A DNA stretch of 23,869 bases from an uncultured Collinsella sp. Its GTDB lineage: Bacteria > Actinomycetota > Coriobacteriia > Coriobacteriales > Coriobacteriaceae. The notes beneath the pieces were generated by a model that ran no database searches, was not told the DNA's origin, and saw nothing but the letters and a program-made list of their open reading frames with translations. The stretch lies in assembly GCA_900556365.1 (NCBI GenBank), contig USOG01000006.1, positions 1-23,869 on the forward strand, written 5' to 3'. Made by a program: the position numbers and the translations under genes. Shown piece after piece: positions 15,343 through 21,763 of the stretch. Each line of letters begins with the position of its first letter. The first letter of the stretch is position 1.

Positions 15343-16548
15343 ATGAGCGGGCTGATTATCGATAGCGAAGCTTGTATCGGCTGCGGTCGCTGCGTTCGCG
15401 CCTGTGCCTCGGGCGGCATTGTGGTGGAGGGCGAGCGCCCCAATCGCTGCGCCCACGTAACCGACGGCTGTATCCTGTGCGGCGGGTGCGTCGACGCCTG
15501 CCCCGTCAACGCCATCTCGATTGAGCGCGACGAGGCCGCTGGTGCGGTGGACTTTGATGCATATCGAGACATTTGGGTCTTCGTGCAGACTGACGAACAC
15601 GACGCCGTGGCTCCCGTGGCCTACGAGCTCATGGGCAAGGGCCGCGAGCTTGCCGATGCTCGCGGCTGCCGTCTGGTGGCGCTGGTCGGTATGGGCCCTG
15701 AGGGCTCGCTCGGAGCCCTGGAGCATCTGGTTTGCGCCGGTGCGGACGAGGTCCTGGTCTGTCGCGACGAGCGTCTGCGCCAGAACGATGCGGAGGTCTA
15801 CGCCCGGCTGATCTGCGATTTGGTGGCAGAGCGCAAGCCCGAAGCCATTCTGTACGGTGCGACCGCCTTTGGCCGTGAGTTGGCGCCCGGTGTGGCCGTG
15901 CGCTTGCAGACGGGCCTTACGGCTGACTGCACGGTGCTTTCGATGGATACGGAGACGGGGCTGCTGCAACAGACGCGTCCGGCGTTTGGCGGCAACTTGA
16001 TGGCCACCATTATCTGCCCCAATCATCGTCCCCAGATGGCAACGGTGCGTCCCGGCATCTTTAAGGCGCCCGAGTTTGACTACGGCCGCTCCGGCACGAT
16101 CACCCAGATATCACTTGCGGATGATGCTAAGGCTCGTGTCGAGATCTCGATTCCCGCCGAGGAGTGGGGACAACAGGCTTCGATCGCCGATGCCGAGCGC
16201 CTGGTCGTGGTGGGTCGCGGCATTGGTTCCAAGAAAAACCTGCCGCTGATGCGAAGGCTCGCCGAGGCCCTGGGAGCCGAGCTTGGCTGCACGCGACCTG
16301 TCGTGGAAGCCGGCTGGTTGGAGTATCGCCATCAGATTGGCCAGACGGGCGTATCGGTTTCACCCAAGCTTCTCGTGAGTATCGGTGTTTCGGGCGCCAT
16401 CCAGCATCTTGCCGGCATCGGTGGGGCGGAGTGCATTATCGCCATCAACGAGGACCCGGATGCTCCCATCTTTGGTGCTGCCCAGTACAAGGTTGTCGGT
16501 GATGCCATCGAGGTCGTCGAGGAGCTGCTGGCCCAGCTTGAGTGCTAG
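15343..16548 (+). CDS. etfA: Electron transfer flavoprotein alpha subunit with N-terminal ferredoxin domain
   Basis: This 401-residue EtfA carries an extra N-terminal ferredoxin module. It has two 4Fe-4S motifs: CIGCGRCVRAC (C11, C14, C17, C21) and CILCGGCVDAC (C43, C46, C49, C53). The typical alpha-subunit body follows, with the FAD-binding GVSGAIQHLAGIG near 344-356 and NEDPDAPIFGAAQY. Ferredoxin-fused EtfA is characteristic of bifurcating lactate dehydrogenase LctC and related complexes. ATG directly follows the etfB stop with a GAGGGG site upstream. Its TAG overlaps the convergent HD gene stop in the sequence CTAG. It probably passes electrons between the EtfB flavin and ferredoxin or lactate dehydrogenase. 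Confidence 0.93.
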   Translation: MSGLIIDSEACIGCGRCVRACASGGIVVEGERPNRCAHVTDGCILCGGCVDACPVNAISIERDEAAGAVDFDAYRDIWVFVQTDEHDAVAPVAYELMGKGRELADARGCRLVALVGMGPEGSLGALEHLVCAGADEVLVCRDERLRQNDAEVYARLICDLVAERKPEAILYGATAFGRELAPGVAVRLQTGLTADCTVLSMDTETGLLQQTRPAFGGNLMATIICPNHRPQMATVRPGIFKAPEFDYGRSGTITQISLADDAKARVEISIPAEEWGQQASIADAERLVVVGRGIGSKKNLPLMRRLAEALGAELGCTRPVVEAGWLEYRHQIGQTGVSVSPKLLVSIGVSGAIQHLAGIGGAECIIAINEDPDAPIFGAAQYKVVGDAIEVVEELLAQLEC

Positions 16549-17357
16549 GCGCGCGCCAGCCAGTCGCGCATCTCGTCCTTTAGGCGTTCCCAGGTCGCTT
16601 GCGTGGCGGGATCGGTAAAGGGGCGCGTAATGCCAAAGGGCGCGTCGAGCAGGCGGTAGATATCGCCCTGCTCGCGCGCCAGCGCGCGGCTCGCTGGATA
16701 GACGAGCTCAAACATAAAGCAGATGAGTCCCACCAGGTAGTCCGCGGCCTCGTCGCGTTCGTCGCGTGCGACGCAGCGGTGCTCGTCAAAGGCAACAAGT
16801 GTTGGCGACGAGAAGCGGCTGCCGAGAAATGTCTTCTCGTCTACCTTGAGGATGGTGTCGACGGTGCTGTCGGCGATGGTGCGCATAATGTCGATTTTGT
16901 CGCCATCGCGCACGATATCGCAGAAGCTTCGCGTGCGCTCGTCGAGCTGCGCGGGTAGACGGAAATCGCTGTGATAGGCAATGCTCGCTCGGATGAGCTC
17001 ATCTTCTGCCGGGTCATCGATAAAGTCGCGGATGCTCGTTACGGCGGGTGCATCGGCGGGATTCTCGCCAAAGAGGACCTCGATGCCCAGCGCCGCATGG
17101 CTCATGCTCTCGGCGTCCTTAAAGGTGTCCCAGCGCCGCAGTTGCTCAAAGCGGCCCATATCGTGTAGCAGGCCGCAAAGCCATGCCAGGTCAATATCTT
17201 CTGACGACCAGCCCTGCTCGCGCGCTACGGCATCGCATGCCTCGGCCACGTGGTACGTATGCTCGATTTTGAGCGCGATGCGTGGGTTGGTGGCGTCGTA
17301 GGCATCGGTGTAGCTTTTGAAGGCCGCGCGCGCCCGGTCTCGATCGATAGCTGTCAT
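16545..17357 (-). CDS. HD-domain phosphohydrolase
   Basis: This 270-residue protein has an HD domain: a first histidine in IEHTYHVAEAC (33-36), the HD pair in LLHDMGRF (65-66) and a late aspartate in RDGDKIDIM. The family hydrolyses phosphate or phosphodiester bonds, often of nucleotides, with bound metals. No partner domain or signal peptide is seen, and the substrate cannot be assigned. ATG 17357 is preceded by AGGAAG five bases away. It is convergent with etfA (shared CTAG stops) and divergent from the azlC/azlD remnant, so it is probably expressed alone. Confidence 0.82.
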   Translation of the reverse strand: MTAIDRDRARAAFKSYTDAYDATNPRIALKIEHTYHVAEACDAVAREQGWSSEDIDLAWLCGLLHDMGRFEQLRRWDTFKDAESMSHAALGIEVLFGENPADAPAVTSIRDFIDDPAEDELIRASIAYHSDFRLPAQLDERTRSFCDIVRDGDKIDIMRTIADSTVDTILKVDEKTFLGSRFSSPTLVAFDEHRCVARDERDEAADYLVGLICFMFELVYPASRALAREQGDIYRLLDAPFGITRPFTDPATQATWERLKDEMRDWLARA

Positions 17358-17387
17358 AATGACTTCCTAAAAATTGTGTCTTTCGAT

Positions 17388-17423
17388 CCGGTGGCAATTG
17401 TAGGCGAACTTTATTGCCACCGG
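17388..17423. promoter_or_regulatory. Perfect 11-bp inverted repeat in the HD / azl divergent region
   Basis: CCGGTGGCAAT (17388-17398) and ATTGCCACCGG (17413-17423) are perfect inverted repeats separated by 14 bases, 60 bases upstream of the azlC-like ATG. No good T-run follows on either strand. The position fits an operator controlling the divergent genes or a structured leader of the transporter gene. Confidence 0.5.
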
Positions 17424-17482
17424 TTGATATTTCTGCTGCGTTGCGAGGCGCGCTGCAGACGACTTACCAGAATGGGAGTGGC

Positions 17483-17711
17483 ATGGTCCTTAGGATCGTT
17501 AAAACCGTCTGGCCGGTGATGCTTACCTATTTCGCAGCGACTGTCGCGCGGCAATGTCGTAGCTGCCGTTTTGGCTGCGGTGCCCGTTGCCATATGCAAG
17601 TTCTTGGGGTGGACGAATATCGCCGTGCCGGCAAGCGTACTCGTCGGCGTTGCCGCGGCGCTTGCGTGCGATGCTCTCGCCGAAGGAAGGGCCGCTCGCG
17701 ATGCCCGTTAA
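17483..17711 (+). pseudogene. azlC: Collapsed azlC (internal deletion and frameshift)
   Basis: An ATG at 17483 with GGGAG upstream starts MVLRIVKTVWPVMLTYFAA, which resembles an AzlC N-terminus, in one frame. From about 17550 a different frame reads GNVVAAVLAAVPVAICKFLG and NIAVPASVLVGVAAALACDA, which looks like the last two membrane helices of an AzlC protein, ending at TAA 17711. AzlC proteins are about 230-250 residues, so roughly two thirds are missing and the ends are out of frame. The stop overlaps the azlD ATG by 11 bases, as in intact azlCD pairs. The C-terminal part is more convincing than the N-terminal part. Confidence 0.6.
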
Positions 17712-18024
17712 TGAGTTTTTGGTTCTGTGGCTGTCGTCGTGGGCGGCCATCGCATTTTTCCGCATTGCCCCGGCGTTTGCCTTGCGCGGGAGAACGCTGC
17801 CGTCCCGCGTTACCGAGGCCTTGGGTTATATTCCGCCCGCTGCCTTTGCGGCGCTGGTCGCCAACGACTTGATGAACCCCGGCGCATTCGATGCCGGTGT
17901 CTGGCCGGGCCTGGTTCCCTGGATTGCGGCCGCCGGTGTCGTGGCGGTGGCAATCAAGACAAAGTCGATGCTGTGGTGCTGCGTCTCGGGAATCGTGTTC
18001 TATATCGTCTTGAGCCTTATATAG
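17701..18024 (+). CDS. azlD: AzlD-type branched-chain amino acid transport subunit
   Basis: This 107-residue protein has about four membrane helices: FLVLWLSSWAAIAFF, the IPPAAFAALVAND region, LVPWIAAAGVVAVAI and SMLWCCVSGIVFYIVLSL. It carries the AzlD signature R-x-APAFALRG...P...ALGYIPPAAFAAL. AzlD works with AzlC as an exporter of branched-chain amino acids or similar compounds. ATG 17701 lies inside the end of the azlC remnant. The frame can be extended to 17587, but that part is shadow of azlC. With azlC broken, azlD is probably an orphan and may no longer function. Confidence 0.8.
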   Translation: MPVNEFLVLWLSSWAAIAFFRIAPAFALRGRTLPSRVTEALGYIPPAAFAALVANDLMNPGAFDAGVWPGLVPWIAAAGVVAVAIKTKSMLWCCVSGIVFYIVLSLI

Positions 18025-18184
18025 GGCTGCGAACGGGTTATCCCCCCCCTCGCTCACCCTGCTTCTGTCCGGTTAATTGAATTTCTCACCGAGTCGGTCT
18101 GCTTCTTCTGGTACCATGTTCAGACTTTACTGTAGCAAAGTGTGACGTGGCCTTTTGTGTCCCGTCAACGGAAATGGGGGTTTC

Positions 18185-19207
18185 ATGGCACAGGAAACAA
18201 CCGCCAACGAGCAAAAGAAATTCAAGGTCCCGCGCATCCCGGGCGACATCATGATCTATCCGATGATCGTCGGTCTTTTGCTCAATACCTTCTGCCCGCA
18301 GGTTTTTGAGATCGGCGGCTTCTTTACGGCTGCCTGCCGCGGTGGCTCCAATACCATCGTCGCCGCGATCCTGCTGTTTGTGGGCGCCGGCATCAGCTTT
18401 AAGTCCACGCCGGGCGCCATCAAGACCGGCATCGTCGTGCTGATCCCCAAGCTGGTCGTCGCAGCGGCTCTCGGCCTGGGCGTGGCATATTTCTTTAACG
18501 ACAACTTCCTGGGTCTGAGCTCCGTGTCTATCATCGGCGGCATCACGTTTTGCAACATGGCGCTCTATACGGGCATCATGGGCGAGTTCGGCGATGAGTC
18601 CGAGCAGGGCGCCGTCGGTATCCTGTTCTTTACGGCCGGTCCCGCCGTCACGATGATCATCCTCGGTGTCTCGGGTCTCGCCAACATTCCCATTGGCACC
18701 ATCATCGGATCCATCCTGCCGCTTGTTATCGGCATGGTTCTGGGTAACTTGTTCCCGTTTATCAAGAACTTGCTGGTCCCCGGCGCCAATCCCGCGATTG
18801 CCGTCATCGGTTTTCAGCTCGGTGCGTCCATGAGCCTTTCGAGCTTTATCACCGGCGGTATTTCGGGCATCCTGCTGGGCCTCATCACGCTCTTTATCGT
18901 CGGTCCCATTACCTTTGCCTTCGAGCGCCTGTGTGGCGGCAACGGTAAGGCGGCTGTGGCATGCTCCACCATTGCCGGCACGGCCATGACCACGCCAGTC
19001 GCCCTCGCCGAGGTCGCTCCGCGCTATGCCGAGCTTGCGCCCACCGCGTATGCGCAGATCGCCACTGCCGTCATCATCACGGCAATCATGGCCCCGATTC
19101 TGACCGGCTGGGTCGATAAGAAGTTCTGCCACGGCAAAGAGGATCTGTCGGTCGAAGGCGTCGAGGCTATTGAGGAGGCCGTCGCGACCGACATCGACGG
19201 CGAGTAA
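18185..19207 (+). CDS. kdgT: KdgT-family 2-keto-3-deoxygluconate permease
   Basis: This 340-residue permease with about ten membrane helices matches the KdgT family: KVPRIPGDIMIYPMIVGLLL start, FVGAGISFKSTPGAIKTG and FQLGASMSLSSFITGG. The family imports 2-keto-3-deoxygluconate, a pectin breakdown intermediate, by proton symport; other sugar acids are possible. ATG 18185 has GGGGG five bases upstream; the longer frame to TTG 18155 is not supported. No pectin or KDG catabolic gene is adjacent, so it is an isolated transporter. The 160-bp upstream gap holds an eight-C run (18042-18049) but no clear promoter. Confidence 0.88.
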   Translation: MAQETTANEQKKFKVPRIPGDIMIYPMIVGLLLNTFCPQVFEIGGFFTAACRGGSNTIVAAILLFVGAGISFKSTPGAIKTGIVVLIPKLVVAAALGLGVAYFFNDNFLGLSSVSIIGGITFCNMALYTGIMGEFGDESEQGAVGILFFTAGPAVTMIILGVSGLANIPIGTIIGSILPLVIGMVLGNLFPFIKNLLVPGANPAIAVIGFQLGASMSLSSFITGGISGILLGLITLFIVGPITFAFERLCGGNGKAAVACSTIAGTAMTTPVALAEVAPRYAELAPTAYAQIATAVIITAIMAPILTGWVDKKFCHGKEDLSVEGVEAIEEAVATDIDGE

Positions 19208-19217
19208 CGGCCGTTAC
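19204..19217. other. 14-bp perfect palindrome at the kdgT stop
   Basis: GTAACGGCCGTTAC is self-complementary and contains the kdgT TAA. It may be the first of two 3' structures or a protein-binding site; chance cannot be excluded. Confidence 0.35.
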
Positions 19218-19253
19218 CGATAATTGATTCCGGCGTGCAATTCGCGCCGTCCG

Positions 19254-19299
19254 AGCGCCCGAACAGAAACTGTTTTGCAGTGATGTTCGGGCGCTTTGC
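19254..19299 (+). terminator. Intrinsic terminator after kdgT
   Basis: AGCGCCCGAAC (19254-19264) pairs perfectly with GTTCGGGCGCT (19285-19295) around a 20-base loop with a small inner ACTG/CAGT stem. TTTGCT follows, so the T-run is short. It probably ends kdgT transcription. Confidence 0.6.
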
Positions 19300-19306
19300 T
19301 ATGATT

Positions 19307-19331
19307 CCCTTTACCCCTGCGGAGTAAAGGG
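19307..19331 (+). promoter_or_regulatory. Hairpin in the leader of the diguanylate cyclase gene
   Basis: CCCTTTAC (19307-19314) pairs with GTAAAGGG (19324-19331), followed by GTGTTTATT. It lies directly after a TATGAT box (19299-19304), which has only a weak -35. It could be a leader hairpin, an attenuator or a second terminator. Confidence 0.35.
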
Positions 19332-19396
19332 GTGTTTATTGCCCTGATTCGAATTGGGCGATTCTGACCATTCGGATATTGAAGGGATGGCGTCTA

Positions 19397-20539
19397 GTGG
19401 TTAAGGCACTCAAGATTGAGATATTCCTGCTATGCATGATTGTTCTTATCGGGCTTGCCGCGCGAAGTCGTCGCTCCTTGTTCTCGAGCACCCTGCAGCT
19501 ATTGTTTAGCATGCTTGGCTACACCTCTGCCGCGTACATATTATTCGATATGATCTGGACGCTTTCGGATGGTGCGGACGGCACGTTGGGTATTGCTGCC
19601 AACTGGATTTCCAACGCGGTTTCGTTTTCGCTCTTTGCCATCGCGTGTCTCATTTGGTTTATCTATTCCGAGACGATGCAGGGCTCTCGCCTTGTGACCT
19701 CGCGCTATAGGGTGGTGCTTGTAACGTTGCCTACGGCTCTGGTGGTCGTGCTGGCTTTTACCAGTTACTGGACGCACGCCTTGTTCTATATCGATTCGCA
19801 GGGCGTGTATCGTCGCGGCTTTGCCTATATGATCCAGCCCATTGTCAGCTACTGTTACGTTATACATACGTCCCTGCATGCGTTTGTGCAATCTCGTAGG
19901 GTCGAGAGCCTGCAGACGAAGGCTATCTATCGAACCTTGGCATTTTTCGCCATTCCGGCCCTGGTGGGCGGTACCTTTCAGATCGTATACTCGGTGCCTG
20001 GCCTTTGTGTCGGCATAATGATTAGCATGTTGCTGCTCTATATCATCTGCCAGGAGCAACTGATCTCGACTGACCCGTTGACTGGACTCAACAACCGCAA
20101 CCGTTTTGAGACCTATATGCTGTCGCTCTTTTCAAATGTGGATCAGGCCGAAGATGTATATCTGCTTATGATGGACGCTGACGGCTTTAAGCAGATTAAC
20201 GATCGCTATGGACATGTGGAGGGCGACCATGCTCTTCAGGTTGTTGCGACGGCGCTCAAGGATGTCTGCTCGGCGTCTGGTGGCTTTATCGCGCGTTATG
20301 GTGGCGATGAGTTCGTGGTGCTCCAAAAGGCAGCGGCGGAACAGGATATCATGCATCTGTGCGCGACAATCAACGACGAGCTCGCGCATGCCGAGGTGCC
20401 GTATGCATTGCGGATGTCCATCGGCTATGCACGGGTCGGTGATAGTGTCGATACCTGGCAAGACTTGCTTCGCGCTGCCGATGCGGAGCTCTACCGCGTC
20501 AAGGCCGATAAAAAGAAAGCCGGCGTCCAGATACGCTAG
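19397..20539 (+). CDS. Membrane-bound GGDEF diguanylate cyclase
   Basis: This 380-residue protein has an N-terminal integral-membrane region with about seven helices (residues 1 to 215), then a GGDEF domain. The cyclase signature starts at TDPLTGLNNRNRFE, metal and base contacts appear in DADGFKQINDRYGHVEGD near 260, and the active site is an intact YGGDEF near 301-306. It therefore probably makes cyclic di-GMP. The inhibitory RxxD site expected just upstream is absent (the local sequence is SASGGFIAR). The membrane part could sense a small ligand, as in MASE or 7TM sensors, but I cannot name it. The frame opens at TTG 19379; AAGGGA nine bases before GTG 19397 supports the shorter start. A strong terminator follows the stop. 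Confidence 0.87.
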   Translation: MVKALKIEIFLLCMIVLIGLAARSRRSLFSSTLQLLFSMLGYTSAAYILFDMIWTLSDGADGTLGIAANWISNAVSFSLFAIACLIWFIYSETMQGSRLVTSRYRVVLVTLPTALVVVLAFTSYWTHALFYIDSQGVYRRGFAYMIQPIVSYCYVIHTSLHAFVQSRRVESLQTKAIYRTLAFFAIPALVGGTFQIVYSVPGLCVGIMISMLLLYIICQEQLISTDPLTGLNNRNRFETYMLSLFSNVDQAEDVYLLMMDADGFKQINDRYGHVEGDHALQVVATALKDVCSASGGFIARYGGDEFVVLQKAAAEQDIMHLCATINDELAHAEVPYALRMSIGYARVGDSVDTWQDLLRAADAELYRVKADKKKAGVQIR

Positions 20540-20545
20540 AAAAAA

Positions 20546-20581
20546 GGCGCACGACCGTTGCGATGGTCGTGCGCCCTTTTT
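20546..20581 (+). terminator. Strong intrinsic terminator after the diguanylate cyclase gene
   Basis: GGCGCACGACC (20546-20556) and GGTCGTGCGCC (20565-20575) form an 11-bp stem with an eight-base loop, followed by CTTTTTG and preceded by an A-run. It may act in both directions. Confidence 0.9.
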
Positions 20582-20713
20582 GCGTTTGCGGGGGCCACCG
20601 GCCATAACGTCCAGGCGCGGTGCGGCAAGACGAGCGTCTGCCGCCGCGGCTCGGTACGAAATCAACGAGAACCAGTGCATTCCATAAAGCTAAAGTGTGT
20701 GAAGGCTCTCTCT

Positions 20714-20740
20714 AAAAAGGTGAGCTCGCTAGGCCTTTTT
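20714..20740 (-). terminator. Weak terminator at the end of the EamA transporter gene
   Basis: On the minus strand AAAAAGG pairs with CCTTTTT around an inner AGC/GCT stem and overlaps the stop codon. The stem is AT-rich but ends in a T-run, so it is a modest terminator candidate. Confidence 0.45.
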
Positions 20741-21664
20741 GGGTTTGTTGACGATGATTATGCCGCCGCAGACCAACAGCAGGGCAACAAGTACGGTAAC
20801 GGGGCTCGTGCCAGCGCCCTCGCCGAGCAGCAGCGCGCTCAGCAGTACGCCAAAGACCGGGTTCATAAACCCAAAGACCGAGACGCGGCTGACGGGGTTG
20901 ACGGCAAGCAGGCGCGACCACAGCGAGTAGGCGACCGCGGAGATAAGCGCCATGTAGATGATGAGCGCGATGGCGGGGGCAATCGCCGTGGGGGAGAGCG
21001 TGCCACCCATCAAAAAGCCGATGGCGGTGAGGACCAGGCCGCCGACCAAGAACTGCCACCCGGCAAGCAAGACGCCGTCGTGCTTGCGCGAGAAGATGCC
21101 GATCAGGCAGGTCGAAAGAGCACCCGCGACAGTGGAGGCTAGGATAAAGCCCTCGCCATCGAGCCTGAAGCCAAAGGTGCCATCTGCGCCCGAGAGGTTG
21201 ACGAGCGCGACGCCGGCAAAGCCCAGCGCACAGCCAAGCACCTTGGCCGTATTGAGCTTCTCGGTGTGAAATGCCAGGGCGGCAAAGAGGATTGCGAGGA
21301 AGTTGGCGCTGGCCTCGATGATGGAGCTCGACATGGCGCTGGCGCGCGAGAGGCCCAGATAGAAAAAGAAGTACTGCCCGATAGTCTGGAAGAGCGACAA
21401 GACAAAGATGGGCTTGATGTCGCGAGCCTGCGGAATGAGGGGGCGGCGTTGGGCCGCACTCATTCCAACGATAACCAGGGCGCCGGCAAGCGTGAAGCGC
21501 AAGCCCGCAAAGAGCAGCTGCGAGGCGCTATCGTGCGCCGGGATACCAAAGAGTGCGTAGCCGATCTTGATGCAGGGAAAGGCCGATCCCCAGAGTGCAC
21601 AGCAAACAAGACAGCCCAGGATGAGTCCGGGCAGGGTGGCGAGATACGGCTTGCGGCTTTCCAT
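20729..21664 (-). CDS. EamA/DMT-family transporter
   Basis: This 311-residue protein has about ten membrane helices arranged as two EamA repeats. The first starts at LPGLILGCLVCCALWGSAFP and includes SSSIIEASANFLAILFAALAF. The second includes MALISAVAYSLWSRLLAVNPVS-type and GFMNPVFGVLLSALLLGEG segments. The family exports or imports drug-like and amino-acid-like metabolites; the substrate is unknown. The frame can extend to 21706, but AAGGA just before ATG 21664 fixes the start, and the terminator of purL lies immediately upstream. The C-terminus ends in the basic NKPKKA tail. Confidence 0.88.
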   Translation of the reverse strand: MESRKPYLATLPGLILGCLVCCALWGSAFPCIKIGYALFGIPAHDSASQLLFAGLRFTLAGALVIVGMSAAQRRPLIPQARDIKPIFVLSLFQTIGQYFFFYLGLSRASAMSSSIIEASANFLAILFAALAFHTEKLNTAKVLGCALGFAGVALVNLSGADGTFGFRLDGEGFILASTVAGALSTCLIGIFSRKHDGVLLAGWQFLVGGLVLTAIGFLMGGTLSPTAIAPAIALIIYMALISAVAYSLWSRLLAVNPVSRVSVFGFMNPVFGVLLSALLLGEGAGTSPVTVLVALLLVCGGIIIVNKPKKA

Positions 21665-21689
21665 GATGTCCTTCCTGCATGCGCGAAGC

Positions 21690-21725
21690 AAAAAAGAACC
21701 CGCCACCGGATGTGTCGGTGGCGGG
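21690..21725 (-). terminator. Intrinsic terminator of purL
   Basis: CCCGCCACCG (21699-21708) and CGGTGGCGGG (21716-21725) form a 10-bp stem with a seven-base loop. On the minus strand it is followed by TTCTTTTTT, so it ends the purL transcript just before the EamA gene. Confidence 0.9.
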
Positions 21726-21763
21726 TGTTGTTACCCGAAGGGATTGTACCCGATGGGAAAGGT

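Noticed and set aside
18042..18049. Run of eight C residues upstream of kdgT
   Set aside because: It could be a phase-variable tract, but it is not in a coding frame or clear promoter, so no function can be supported.
18086..19132. Minus-strand open frame (348 codons) opposite kdgT
   Set aside because: The translation is low-complexity D/G/R/K-rich, typical of the complement of a membrane protein gene; kdgT is clearly real.
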